IMG/VR virus record: IMGVR_UViG_3300048583_000155
Span: 1 to 64,000 of that record
Length of the DNA: 64,000 nt
Source: a virus
Strand: one strand, 5' to 3'
Part shown: piece by piece, positions 15,165 through 25,138 of the stretch
Layout: each line of letters opens with the position of its first letter
Numbering within the stretch: the first letter of the stretch is position 1
Made by a program: the position numbers and the translations under genes
Notes under the pieces: generated by a model
Database searches by the model: none
What the model was told of the DNA's origin: nothing
The model's input: only the letters and a program-made list of their open reading frames with translations

Positions 15165-16064
15165 TTATTCTGTCCAAACTGTTTCAATCATTCCTACCAA
15201 TGGCGCTGAGGCCAAAGAACCTGCCACACCTTTTCCAATCCATCCAAGGAAAGCATCAGGCTTTATTTCGTCTGCTCCTGCCCTCATTCTTATCTGTTCA
15301 ATCTCGGAAGCATCACCAAAACTTTCCGTTGGGGATGATGTTGGCCGTCTTGATTCTTCCCTGACATAAGTCATTTGGAACGGCTTAACCAATACAAATG
15401 CCGCAAGTCCACCGTTTGCACCGACAACCGTTACACTTATGATTCTCTTTACTCCACGTACACCTGTATTCAATGGCACAAAAGGGCTTATCCCTGCTAC
15501 GTTTGCAACGGAAGTAACCAATGCTCCCGAAGGCTGTGCCGCAGGGCAAAACGCAAGTTCTGTGGTTCTTTCTACCTCGTTTGTGTCGATATACTTTACA
15601 GTGAATGAACCGCCTCCGACAGTCGGAGCTTGTGCTACAACCATAATGTTTACCCCTACACCGTTTTCGTACCTGTCAAGTGAAACTGTGTTTTCAAATA
15701 CCTGTTCTTCACCTGCCGCATCCAAATCCACAAAGGGATAGTAAAGCAGGTAATCAAGTAGCATTAATGACTGATTTTGGTTTGTCGTGCCTGTCACTGA
15801 AGCTGCCGCAGACATTATCACTGACTTTTTGATGTGCCTTTTAGTCAGTTGTTCCGGGACATAGATTCCGTTGGCAGGATCAAGTTTTGCCGAAATCAAA
15901 GGAGAAGATGCATAGTAATTCGGTACAGGAATACCCGAAGCGGTAGAATAATCAAACCACTGTCCCGTTACCGTAGCGGTACTTGCAGGAACCTTACGGA
16001 AGAAACTTAGCCAAGCCCTTCCATCATCCTCGCTTTGCGCCCATGCTCTTACTGTTTTGAACAT
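15165..16064 (-). CDS. putative virion protein, tandem paralogue
   Basis: The 299-residue protein starts MFKTVRAWAQSEDDGRAWLSFFRKVP, has a Thr/Ala/Gly-rich beta core, and ends with IGKGVAGSLASAPLVGMIETVW. It shares several blocks with the next gene (14249-15154). It overlaps the upstream zinc-ribbon gene by one base. A structural role is inferred from composition and from its place between internal and tail genes. Confidence 0.6.
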   Translation of the reverse strand: MFKTVRAWAQSEDDGRAWLSFFRKVPASTATVTGQWFDYSTASGIPVPNYYASSPLISAKLDPANGIYVPEQLTKRHIKKSVIMSAAASVTGTTNQNQSLMLLDYLLYYPFVDLDAAGEEQVFENTVSLDRYENGVGVNIMVVAQAPTVGGGSFTVKYIDTNEVERTTELAFCPAAQPSGALVTSVANVAGISPFVPLNTGVRGVKRIISVTVVGANGGLAAFVLVKPFQMTYVREESRRPTSSPTESFGDASEIEQIRMRAGADEIKPDAFLGWIGKGVAGSLASAPLVGMIETVWTE

Positions 16065-16315
16065 TATATGCTTCGGTTGGTTAGGTAAGACAAGAACTGC
16101 CTTACAGTAAGTTTTAATTTAATTGCACCCCTTTCTAATGGATTCATGTTTTCTAAGGCTCCTTTACCCCGCAATGTGACTTTTCTGTTTGCCCATATTG
16201 TAGCATCAGTATGGTCGCATGAGAATTTTTTGATAGGTTCTTGACCTTCTTCCCTGACAATCACTTTTACAGGTTTACCACAAACGGAACATTCGTATAA
16301 TGGAGGAAAACTCAT
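16064..16315 (-). CDS. small zinc-ribbon protein
   Basis: This 83-residue protein has CSVCGKPVKV (C-x2-C) near residues 9-18 and FSCDHTDA near residues 31-38, a probable zinc-binding site. The remainder is helical and basic. It sits inside the structural operon with ATGA and one-base overlaps on both sides. The function is unknown; an assembly factor or minor virion protein is possible. Confidence 0.55.
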   Translation of the reverse strand: MSFPPLYECSVCGKPVKVIVREEGQEPIKKFSCDHTDATIWANRKVTLRGKGALENMNPLERGAIKLKLTVRQFLSYLTNRSI

Positions 16316-16743
16316 TGCTCTGTGATTGTGATACTTCCAATAGGAAATCTAGGCTGAATCTGGTTGCTTACAGCTATCGGGCTGTTGAGATCACCAAAAT
16401 GGAATATCTCACTTGCCCCGACTGCTTTACCTGTTGCGGCACTTGTGATTGTAGCGCCCGTTACCCCACACTGAGGATATTCAACCGCAACAACATTTGA
16501 AGTCGATCCACCTGAAGGAGCTGTCCATCCTCCTGTGGTCCTAGCCACCGATTGACGCACATAGTTCGTGTAAACCGTCTCGTTGCTACCCATATTCGAG
16601 GCCGCTGAATAACTCGCTGTCGCAAGAGCCATGAAGATATTAGCAATCGGAGAAGATGCTGCGTTGTCGGCTATGTTTGCCCAAGGCGTAGCGTTGTAGA
16701 TTAATGCAAGGATGTTATTGCATGTTGATGTTCCTTTTGGCAT
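16312..16743 (-). CDS. phage structural (tail-fibre-like) protein
   Basis: The 143-residue protein has TCNNILALIYNATPWANIADNAASSP at the start, VYTNYVRQSVARTTGGW near residues 57-73 and a beta-rich C terminus ending in FPIGSITITE. This order is recurrent in a widespread family of small phage virion proteins annotated as tail fibre or decoration proteins. The exact role is not established. Confidence 0.65.
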   Translation of the reverse strand: MPKGTSTCNNILALIYNATPWANIADNAASSPIANIFMALATASYSAASNMGSNETVYTNYVRQSVARTTGGWTAPSGGSTSNVVAVEYPQCGVTGATITSAATGKAVGASEIFHFGDLNSPIAVSNQIQPRFPIGSITITEQ

Positions 16744-16749
16744 GATTTT

Positions 16750-17118
16750 CTAATTTAAATCTGTGTTTTTATAGATTATGTTCACTGCTGTCATGTTACC
16801 GAATCTGTTTTGTTCTATCTCAAATTTAACAGGAATTGGTCGCTTATTAAACTTTTCGAGTTCTTTTAACAGGTTTTTACTCATTTCCATCACCGATTTT
16901 ACAACTTCTTGCTGATTTACCTCTACTTTTACCTCCGGTTTTTGAAGTTCTTTCAGCATATTCTCAAAAGAAGCTACTTTTCCTTCAAGTGATTTGTGCT
17001 GTGTGTCCGGCGAAGAAAGTATGTTTTTTATCTCCTGAAATACAGAAATAAGTTCTTTATGCCTCTTGTCGGCAATCAGTAAATTAAACTCTTTATCTTC
17101 TTTTTCCTGCTTTGTCAT
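16750..17118 (-). CDS. coiled-coil protein of the structural module
   Basis: The 122-residue protein is charged and helical, with heptad-like segments over residues 15-95 and a beta-rich end (NRFGNMTAVNIIYKN). It overlaps the start of its downstream neighbour by four bases. No family was recognised. It may be an assembly chaperone or minor internal protein. Confidence 0.55.
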   Translation of the reverse strand: MTKQEKEDKEFNLLIADKRHKELISVFQEIKNILSSPDTQHKSLEGKVASFENMLKELQKPEVKVEVNQQEVVKSVMEMSKNLLKELEKFNKRPIPVKFEIEQNRFGNMTAVNIIYKNTDLN

Positions 17119-19397
17119 GAATTCAGGCAGTCAATGAGTTGGAGTATTTTTTTGTGGCGCTGCTTAATGCTCTCCTGTTTGCTCTTAGAATCAATAGGAT
17201 CATTTGCGCCAACAAGTTCCTTGGCTGAAAGATACTGAATTTTTACCGCCGATTTAACTGTTTTCACCACTTCTTCACTCAGCTTTTCTTCGACTGCTTC
17301 TGATTGATTTTCAATATCAATCTGTGGCAATTTTACTTCATTGACTTCGGTTTTCTTAGGTTTTTTAAAGTTTGTCACATCAGATTTATCAATAGACAAA
17401 TCTATTAACTCCACATCATTATTCCCGTATCCACCATAAGCAGTTTCGATGATTACTTTTTTCGGGTTTATTTTTTTAACAAATCCTACAGTACGGTCTT
17501 TTGACATCACAATATCACCTACTTCAAGATAATTAGTATCTGTAAAGTTTTTATCTGCATCTATTTGTAGTGTTCTTTCTTCCCAAGAATCTAATACGGG
17601 CTTATTCCTTTCTTCTTTAGAGTACTCTCTTAACGGAACCTCAGTATCAGTTCCTTCAACAGTTGGTTCTTCTGATACATTTTCAACAACAGTTGGTTTC
17701 TCTCCTCTAGGTTCTTCGATGGTTGGTTGTTCTTGGATACTAGCATTTTCTACTGTTTCAGGTACAATCTCAGGCTCAACAACAGGCGTTTCTTCCGCTT
17801 TTACTTCTTCAACCGGTTTACTCAATTGCTTCACTTTGTTCTGCAAAGCACTTTGTAATTCAGAGTCATTTGTAATTGAAATCTCTTTGAGTTCGTCTAG
17901 GTTTTCGGCAGCATCTATTTTAACAGAAGCCATTTCTTTAGGAACCTCATTTCCTCCTATTCTATACTCGGAAACAGGCGCGTTTTTAGGCTTTCCTACG
18001 ACTTTGAAATCGGCTAGAGCATAAGTGTCTTCAGGAGTGTTATCAACCAACGAGAACTCAATATTCGGGTATTTTGTGGCTAATTTATTGATAATACCAT
18101 TTGCCGATTTTTCGTCAAGCCCGTCCTCAGTATATTCCAACCCATCTTCTGTTTCAATAAAGTCAAGATTTGAATCACCGTCGTTCAAAGTCCTGTATTT
18201 TGTCTTTTCGAGTTTTTCAACAGTCTCTTTTACAACCTCATTGTTCTTTTCGATTACTTCGATTTTATCCTCGGTTTCTTTGATTGCTTTGTCTAAAATC
18301 TCCTGCTCTTCAGGTATATTGGTTTTTGCTCTTTTACCGGTCAAAGCAGAAACAAGTACGTTCATAGCAAAACCCAAAGTGCCGCCGACTGCCGCCGCTT
18401 CACCTACGCCATCCAATATCGACCTGTTGGCTTCATATATCCGATTTGCAGACATATTCTCATAAGCCGTCTGAACACTTTCTGTAATGGCTTCCTGACC
18501 AAATCCGATTGCTCCGTTCTTAGCCATTTCAAGAACTTTGGCATCTGGAGTGAATTTTGCAAGCCTAGCAAACATTGATTGGATAGGCAACTGTTCAAAA
18601 ATAGACCCGACAACCGTATTTTCTACACCCGCTTGTTGTGCCTGCCATTCGGTAGCCCCTGATCTTATTGCTTCTTCATAATTTGAAGCACCCATCATAG
18701 ACCCGCCTATCACCCCCTGTCTTGAGCCCATTCCTTTTAGAAGGTCTTTACCCGCCTGAACAATCATTTCGGCTGTCTTAGCATTCTTAGCCATCTTAGG
18801 GATAGTGGACGGCGCACTACCTCCACCACTCATCAACATTCCTATAATTTGACCTGCGCCTGCTGACAACTGTCCTGCAAACGAGCCTTCAAAATCTTCG
18901 TCAATAGGAGTTAGTTCTTTTACTTTCTCTTTGTATTCCTGAGCAATTTTAAAAGGACTGACTCTAGCAGCGCCAATCGGCAAAACAATATCCTCTGCTT
19001 TTACGTCTTTTCCACCGGTTACTTTATTTGCAAGATTGGAATACCAAGCGGTTCCAACAGCAAGCATTTCAGTAAGGTCGGCAGGGATATTTAAAAGCGT
19101 TCTATTTACAGTAGCCAAAGAATTTGTAAAGCCACCTTGCGAATCTTTTTTTTTTGGCTGTTCTACTTCTTGCGGAACTTGCTCGGTAGGTTGTTCGATT
19201 GGTTGTTTTGGATTTTTACCAATCAATCCTGAAAAATCATCAATGGTTTTTTTATACCCTTTAGATTGAACGTATGAGTACATATCATTCAAAACCTCTT
19301 GATCCGAATGCAAGAGGTTTACGAATTGATCTCTGTCTTTCCTGTATCCTTTTGATACGGCACGACTATACAGGTCATTGATTACTTCCTCATCCAT
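17115..19397 (-). CDS. large internal virion (cargo/ejection) protein
   Basis: The 760-residue protein begins with two adjacent repeats of about 30 residues (INDLYSRAVSKGYRKDRDQF and LNDMYSYVQSKGYKKTIDDF). A Gly/Ala-rich amphipathic middle (residues 160-360) has hydrophobic stretches such as GGTLGFAMNVLVSAL. A Glu/Lys/Pro-rich low-complexity C-terminal half follows. Such proteins are packed inside podovirus capsids and ejected through the envelope. The order after the tail protein and two other helical proteins matches the cargo proteins of crAss-like phages, which is inference. Confidence 0.6.
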   Translation of the reverse strand: MDEEVINDLYSRAVSKGYRKDRDQFVNLLHSDQEVLNDMYSYVQSKGYKKTIDDFSGLIGKNPKQPIEQPTEQVPQEVEQPKKKDSQGGFTNSLATVNRTLLNIPADLTEMLAVGTAWYSNLANKVTGGKDVKAEDIVLPIGAARVSPFKIAQEYKEKVKELTPIDEDFEGSFAGQLSAGAGQIIGMLMSGGGSAPSTIPKMAKNAKTAEMIVQAGKDLLKGMGSRQGVIGGSMMGASNYEEAIRSGATEWQAQQAGVENTVVGSIFEQLPIQSMFARLAKFTPDAKVLEMAKNGAIGFGQEAITESVQTAYENMSANRIYEANRSILDGVGEAAAVGGTLGFAMNVLVSALTGKRAKTNIPEEQEILDKAIKETEDKIEVIEKNNEVVKETVEKLEKTKYRTLNDGDSNLDFIETEDGLEYTEDGLDEKSANGIINKLATKYPNIEFSLVDNTPEDTYALADFKVVGKPKNAPVSEYRIGGNEVPKEMASVKIDAAENLDELKEISITNDSELQSALQNKVKQLSKPVEEVKAEETPVVEPEIVPETVENASIQEQPTIEEPRGEKPTVVENVSEEPTVEGTDTEVPLREYSKEERNKPVLDSWEERTLQIDADKNFTDTNYLEVGDIVMSKDRTVGFVKKINPKKVIIETAYGGYGNNDVELIDLSIDKSDVTNFKKPKKTEVNEVKLPQIDIENQSEAVEEKLSEEVVKTVKSAVKIQYLSAKELVGANDPIDSKSKQESIKQRHKKILQLIDCLNS

Positions 19398-20917
19398 TAT
19401 TTTTCACTGTAGTTTAGTCCTCCTTGAGTATTAACAGTAGGTATTTTTTGCTTTGGTTTCGCGCCTGACATATTTAATTTCTCTAAATTTACAAAAGCCG
19501 TTTCCATATCTACGCCGTCAGCAAGAGAGAACTCTCTATCAGACCAATTATACATTCCGTCGGAAGTAGTTTCTCTTTCCTTGAACTTTACTACAGGTCT
19601 TGCCGCTGTTTTAGACATAGCTTCTTTTACCTTATCGTACCCTTCTTTGGTTAAAGGTTTTCCTACACCGAAATCGCGACTAAATTCAACACCTAAAAGA
19701 TCACCTATCTCCCTCCTTCTTTCAGGAGTCAATTTTTCCCACATCCATTTAGATGAAATGTCGTTTTGTATTTTTTCAAACTTTTTCTCATCTATTTCTT
19801 TATCGCCAACCTTAAAAGCATAATCCAAATCTTTAATTTTTTCCCCTGAATATTGGGCTAAGAATGACTTGTCTCTTTTGGTTACAGAATCAACAAATTG
19901 ATTGAAATAAGTCTGATACTCCTGTTCCTCATTACCCGTTGCTTTTGAACTCAATAAATCTGCATTTTTTAAAGCAATACTTAATCTTGTGTTTTGCCTG
20001 TCAAGTTTCTGATTTTCTTCTTCGTCGGCTAATTGCTGAGCGGTTTTTACAACAGAAACTTTTGCGTTACCGGTCATAGTGTTTTTCAAACCTTCCTGAA
20101 TAGCCATACCCATACCGACATCGGCAGGAAAATTGGAATAATTTTGCTTTCTCAATTTCTCGTATATCTCCAAAACTTCAGGTCTTAATTCACCGTTTAG
20201 CGCCTTTTGTAGATATTCAGGCGGCACGGTTACATTAATCCTACCGTCTTCTCCCCTTGGATTGTTAGGGTCTGTAAAATCATTCAAAAGTACACTCGTT
20301 CTTATCTGATTGCCGTTTTTGTCAAGACCGACAGTTTCGTAAGTTCCGTTTGTCTTGAACGAGTCGGCTTCGGTTTTTAGTATCAACTCAGGTCTTTCGT
20401 ATTTCTTACCGATTGACATAAAATCAACAGGGTTTCGGCTGATAAGATAATCAGGATTGGTAGCGAGAGTCATAACTTCCGCCAATACTTTCGGCTTATC
20501 TGCTTCCGGGATGTATGGGCTTGCTTTCAACATTTCAGCAAACGGCTTCAACTGTTTGAGATTATTGTCAGCCTGAGCCATCCCACCGCGTAATCTACCT
20601 GTCATTTCACCAAGTTTCATTCTGAATTCGGGATCGGTAGCTTTTCCTCCGTTTTTGTAATGTTCAGCCATGAAATTTTTGGTAGAATCGACCATTTGCT
20701 GATTGATTCCCGCGTATTGTTGCTGTAATACACCTTCAATTTCTCCGATATTAGAGTAAAGAGACATGAACTGCTGCTGCTGTTCCATGTCCCTGTCGTA
20801 CTGCTCGCGAATACCCTTTTCTAGTATGTTGCCGGTTCTTGCCAACGATCTTTCAATCCTGTCGGCAGGCTTATAAACATCCCCTGTTGGCGTGTTAAAA
20901 ATTTGGGTTTGTATCAT
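19397..20917 (-). CDS. putative internal virion protein (506 aa)
   Basis: The protein is almost entirely helical and Gln/Lys/Glu-rich, with MEQQQQFMSLYSNIGEIEG near residues 45-63. No enzymatic motif was seen. It overlaps both neighbours by one to four bases. Composition and position between the 225-aa and 760-aa proteins support an ejected internal protein. Confidence 0.6.
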   Translation of the reverse strand: MIQTQIFNTPTGDVYKPADRIERSLARTGNILEKGIREQYDRDMEQQQQFMSLYSNIGEIEGVLQQQYAGINQQMVDSTKNFMAEHYKNGGKATDPEFRMKLGEMTGRLRGGMAQADNNLKQLKPFAEMLKASPYIPEADKPKVLAEVMTLATNPDYLISRNPVDFMSIGKKYERPELILKTEADSFKTNGTYETVGLDKNGNQIRTSVLLNDFTDPNNPRGEDGRINVTVPPEYLQKALNGELRPEVLEIYEKLRKQNYSNFPADVGMGMAIQEGLKNTMTGNAKVSVVKTAQQLADEEENQKLDRQNTRLSIALKNADLLSSKATGNEEQEYQTYFNQFVDSVTKRDKSFLAQYSGEKIKDLDYAFKVGDKEIDEKKFEKIQNDISSKWMWEKLTPERRREIGDLLGVEFSRDFGVGKPLTKEGYDKVKEAMSKTAARPVVKFKERETTSDGMYNWSDREFSLADGVDMETAFVNLEKLNMSGAKPKQKIPTVNTQGGLNYSEK

Positions 20918-21591
20918 TTCTTCTTGAACATGTTACTGAACAAACTTCCTCCACCTGTCATTGGAGCCATACCGAGAGACAACCCTGTATTCACAATACC
21001 ATCACCAAACGCACTCCAAGAATCTCTTGTAGCGTTTCTTTGGTTGATAGCCGCCTCTTGGAAGTTTCTCTTATCAAATTCCTGCTGTTGCCAAGGCTGA
21101 TACTCATTCAGGTTGAACTGTTGATCTTTCAATCCTGACATTTCCATCAAAGCCCTGTTGAAATTATTCATTTGACCGACTTTAAAACCCTGATTCTGAA
21201 CATTGATGTCGTTCATGTTGTTTCTCTCTCCCTCTGTGATAATTCCAAGGCTACTAAGCAACGAAGAACCTGAATCAGCAAATTGTTGAGCCTGACCCAA
21301 TGAATTAGCGGTAGTTCCCTGAGCCTGATTGACCATTCTCCCGTAGCCGGGCATGTCTCCCTGAGCCATATTTTCAGTGTTGGCTAGATAATCTTTTGAC
21401 TCTTGGGTGATTTGATAGTCAGGTCTTACAGGGTTGATTGCGTCGGCTTTTGCCTGCAACTTCTTCGCTTCCTTACCTGAACCGATTGCTGAAATGAACG
21501 ATCCAAAGAACGCGACTTCTGTCTGTCCGTCGGAATAGTACCATGCAAGCAAGCAAAGTACACTAAATATGGCCTGAACTGCGATTTTCAT
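20914..21591 (-). CDS. putative internal virion protein with hydrophobic N terminus
   Basis: The 225-residue protein has a hydrophobic N-terminal segment (residues 5-20), a Gly/Ser/Ile segment near residue 30, then a Gln/Asn-rich helical body and a MTGGGSLFSNMFKKK end. The pattern resembles small ejection proteins such as those of T7-like phages. It overlaps the large tail protein by 29 bases. Confidence 0.6.
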   Translation of the reverse strand: MKIAVQAIFSVLCLLAWYYSDGQTEVAFFGSFISAIGSGKEAKKLQAKADAINPVRPDYQITQESKDYLANTENMAQGDMPGYGRMVNQAQGTTANSLGQAQQFADSGSSLLSSLGIITEGERNNMNDINVQNQGFKVGQMNNFNRALMEMSGLKDQQFNLNEYQPWQQQEFDKRNFQEAAINQRNATRDSWSAFGDGIVNTGLSLGMAPMTGGGSLFSNMFKKK

Positions 21592-24500
21592 TGAATATGA
21601 TGGTTTCTATGCCTATGTCTTCTTTTAAAGTAATCTCAACCGTGAATATATCATCTCTCATTTCATCACCCTGTAACAAACCTCCTGTTGAATTTTCGTC
21701 TCTTAAAATATGAGCATAAGCCACATCTTCATTGACTTCAAAATCGGAATTTATGAGGTTTGTTGACTGTCCTCTGTCGTTGGTAATGACTATTTCAATA
21801 CAATCTTCAAGTACCTGAACATTCTCTTCGTAGCAAAACGCATTGTCAGTCAGGTATAATCCGATGTTTTCTAGTATCTGTGGCGACGGAAACACCAACT
21901 TGAAGGTAAATATACCATTATTTTGCGTTCCAAAGTAGTTCGCATAGTTGGAATTATTTGACCTGTAAGGGATTCCGTTCTTAAAAGCTACAAGAAATTC
22001 ATTGATTTTCCCAAACCAATCGGGAACAAATTGATAAAAACTTCTCCACACGTTTTCATTTTCATCAAATGACACTACTGAGTCGAATTTTACGAACAAT
22101 AATTTATGAAAAGGATCATATCCAAGTATCGGTTCCGCCGTTCTTCCGTAGAAAAATGACTTCATTCCCAAATCAGAGATAGACCTTACTCCGTTTGAAT
22201 CATACCGGACAACCTGATAAGCGTAAACATCCCACCACCATACCCTTCCTTCGTGAGATACGACTGAATTTGTATGCTTGGTTCCGTATCCGCCTGATAA
22301 AACATTGATGGTTCCAATTACTTTTGCGCTGCTTCCGACTATACTCTGCCCTTGATTATCTACAAACTGAGTTTCGCCTAAATAAACGGAAAGCGCCTCT
22401 TGTTCACATATCGCAAGCATTACGGTTCCGAACTGCTGTGATTTACTTGCAAGCACAAGTCTGTTTATCTGACCGTTTTCTACACCGACAACTTCTTCAT
22501 CAAACGGATCAAAATTCGATATGCCGTTCACTTTTGTTCCTTGGACAAATTTATTCGAGAATCTTATTGCTCCTTCTTTTGTGACTTGATCGAAATCAAC
22601 GACTGCATTTGCCCGGCCAAGGTCTTTGATCCATCCTACATTTGGATTTAAATCGGGATTTCTAGCTTCTACCACGATGTCAACAGGAAGAACTTCTAGA
22701 TCATTTGATGTAAACGCACCTGAAGACACTGTTCTTGCGTCAGGATATTCAAATGTTTCAGTATCAACGACAGTCACATCACCTTTCAAGAACCCACTTA
22801 ATACTGAGAATGCCCTGTCAACCGTTCTTTTATTGATAACCTCAAACACTCTTGACACCTCATAGAAAACAAGATTTTCCGCAACTGATCTTGGGGTGTA
22901 TATTTCGTAGTAAAGTCTAATCGGGAACGGAGAAGCAATTGTTTCAAAATTCGAATTACTTACAGGATTGATTCTGAGTTTCGACCCTACAAATCCTGTG
23001 ATAGCATAAGTGAAGAAACTGCCTGCCGCTTCTATTTCGATCAAGTCGCCTTGGGTGAAATTATAGGCATTACCTGATTTTAAAGAACCAGACAAATCAA
23101 TCTCCACATACTCAGCGTCGGTTCTGAAAGCTCTACTGTATTTTGTTACACCCGCTTCAATGTAAACCCAATAGATATCAGTTGTCAATCCCTGTTGAAA
23201 AGTAACCCTTGACAGATTGTCTGTACGGACTATCTGATAAGCATCAGCCCAAATAGGAATATTTGTATCGTCTGTCTCGGAAATATCCCATCTGATAGCA
23301 GAAACAGCACCACTCCTGAAATCGTCATTGATTGTAGCAATGCAATTCGAGTTTGTGTAAACACCTTGGTTCCTAAGATACCGATCATAGAAAACTATCC
23401 CTATTCTGTATTGGCTTCGGTTCTTGAACTTTGAAGCGCCAACCGTGTCCGGTGATTGAAGATTTGTAGTAACAAGATGTTCGGGCAGCACTTTGGTAAG
23501 CGTTTGTGCCTCTGTTCTCCATAAAGGAGCAACGTCTTCAGTTCCTGTTTCTATTGAAAATACAAGCTGCGCTTCGGTTGAAAACACATTGATATCAATC
23601 GTAGCGGTAGTTTCAAGCCCTGTGTAGTCAGTCGGTCTGTTAAATGGAGAACTTGTTGTAAGATCGCCCGCCTTGAAGAAATAGAATCTATCACCGAACT
23701 TCAGATAGTAATTAGATTCAGTCTCAGTGTAGAAATAAGTATCAGGTGCAAATATCGTGTACTCTTCTTCATTCAAAGTTCTTTCAGCAACCCATACTTC
23801 CATTTCGGTAGGTTGTAAATCCTGAGTCTCAGTAGTCACTGTAGCGGAAAGAGTGGATATTTCGTACCTGTCGTACCCTTCGGTATTGTTGGCAAGAAAT
23901 ACCCTGTCTCTTGCGACCTCTAAGGTCTTGGAGATATATGGAACGCTTTCAAATGGTTTTACTGTTTCGTTTCTTGGTAATGCTCTACCTAGATTATCGC
24001 CCTTGTACGGAGTACCTAAGAACGGCGCTGCAAATGGATTTACCAAAGGAACACCATCATCTACCGAGTAAGTGTAAGACTGATAGTAATTGCCGGGTTC
24101 TGCTGTAAAGAAAATACTTATTGTTTCATCCTCGGTCACGACATCCACGACCCTTCTTTCCCACAATACTCCATTCCGGTAAAGGTCAATGTATAATTGA
24201 GGGTCTGTCGGACCTCCTGAAAGCGGTTCGATAATCCAATTTCTGATCTGAACCTGAGTGCCTGCCTCAAATGTAAACGGAACCGTTGATTCTGATTCTA
24301 CAAACTCATAAACCAACACAGTATCATTGGCGACTATCAAAGTATTTGCGTCCACATACGGAGTACCGATTTGTGTAGCTATGTAATCCAAGAAAATATT
24401 ACCAAGAAATTCCTGAACAGTAAGAGTTTCCCATACCTGCCAAAAATCCCAATCATTTCTTCTTACCAATAACTCAACAGCGCGAACATACTTTGGTAAT

Positions 24501-25138
24501 TCTTCTCTGCCGTCTTTGCTTAGATAGATCGCTTCAATAAAATTACCAGTAGTGTCTCCGTAAATACTCTCGGTGAACGGCGCGATTACACTGTTTTGAT
24601 TGTCCTCGTAAACATACCTGTAAGAAAATTGATATGAATATCCGTTAAAAGGACTATAATCAGCCACACTTGTTTTCACTTTGTAAACCAAAGGAAATAT
24701 CGGGGCGGGCCGAATAATAGTAATGTCGTCCTCAATTATGTTAGCGTACTCTCTAGTTACATTTATATACCTAGGCTGTTTTAGATCATCAGTCCACAAC
24801 AGGTAATCAGCAATAATCGAACCGTGTTTTTTAGCGGTTCCGAGTCCTGCCCATTCAAATATTTTGGTTCTTGTGCCTGCAATCTGATCGTAAACCCAAA
24901 TAGAGTCTGCTAAAAAGTAATAAACCTTGGAATTTGCTTTGTCTTCAATATGTCCGTAAGTCTGCCCTAGGTTTGTATCAGTACCGATTCGTAAAAACCC
25001 CGGATACATTCTCAAGAGACCGCCCTTACCGTCCTTGCCTGTCTGAAATATGATATTCTGGGCATCAGTATAGTTTTCACCAAGAAACTTCGGGGTGATA
25101 TCCCTGTTGATGCCCCCTTGGAAGAAAACCTGCTTCAT
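21563..25138 (-). CDS. very large tail (muzzle/nozzle-like) protein, 1191 aa
   Basis: The beta-rich protein starts MKQVFFQGGINRDITPKFLGENYTDAQN, a typical opening of podovirus tail proteins in which a Gly/Asn motif is followed by long beta-propeller-like sequence. LRMYPGFLRIG and many aromatic strand repeats follow. The gene succeeds three small connector-like proteins and precedes helical internal proteins, which matches the muzzle protein of crAss-like virions and the gp12/nozzle of T7-like phages. Assignment is by position and sequence style. Confidence 0.6.
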   Translation of the reverse strand: MKQVFFQGGINRDITPKFLGENYTDAQNIIFQTGKDGKGGLLRMYPGFLRIGTDTNLGQTYGHIEDKANSKVYYFLADSIWVYDQIAGTRTKIFEWAGLGTAKKHGSIIADYLLWTDDLKQPRYINVTREYANIIEDDITIIRPAPIFPLVYKVKTSVADYSPFNGYSYQFSYRYVYEDNQNSVIAPFTESIYGDTTGNFIEAIYLSKDGREELPKYVRAVELLVRRNDWDFWQVWETLTVQEFLGNIFLDYIATQIGTPYVDANTLIVANDTVLVYEFVESESTVPFTFEAGTQVQIRNWIIEPLSGGPTDPQLYIDLYRNGVLWERRVVDVVTEDETISIFFTAEPGNYYQSYTYSVDDGVPLVNPFAAPFLGTPYKGDNLGRALPRNETVKPFESVPYISKTLEVARDRVFLANNTEGYDRYEISTLSATVTTETQDLQPTEMEVWVAERTLNEEEYTIFAPDTYFYTETESNYYLKFGDRFYFFKAGDLTTSSPFNRPTDYTGLETTATIDINVFSTEAQLVFSIETGTEDVAPLWRTEAQTLTKVLPEHLVTTNLQSPDTVGASKFKNRSQYRIGIVFYDRYLRNQGVYTNSNCIATINDDFRSGAVSAIRWDISETDDTNIPIWADAYQIVRTDNLSRVTFQQGLTTDIYWVYIEAGVTKYSRAFRTDAEYVEIDLSGSLKSGNAYNFTQGDLIEIEAAGSFFTYAITGFVGSKLRINPVSNSNFETIASPFPIRLYYEIYTPRSVAENLVFYEVSRVFEVINKRTVDRAFSVLSGFLKGDVTVVDTETFEYPDARTVSSGAFTSNDLEVLPVDIVVEARNPDLNPNVGWIKDLGRANAVVDFDQVTKEGAIRFSNKFVQGTKVNGISNFDPFDEEVVGVENGQINRLVLASKSQQFGTVMLAICEQEALSVYLGETQFVDNQGQSIVGSSAKVIGTINVLSGGYGTKHTNSVVSHEGRVWWWDVYAYQVVRYDSNGVRSISDLGMKSFFYGRTAEPILGYDPFHKLLFVKFDSVVSFDENENVWRSFYQFVPDWFGKINEFLVAFKNGIPYRSNNSNYANYFGTQNNGIFTFKLVFPSPQILENIGLYLTDNAFCYEENVQVLEDCIEIVITNDRGQSTNLINSDFEVNEDVAYAHILRDENSTGGLLQGDEMRDDIFTVEITLKEDIGIETIIFNENRSSGHI

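Noticed and set aside
18025-18465. 146-codon + strand frame inside the 760-aa internal protein gene
   Set aside because: It is Ser/Phe-rich, typical of the antisense of Glu/Lys-rich coding sequence, and no start signal or neighbour supports it.
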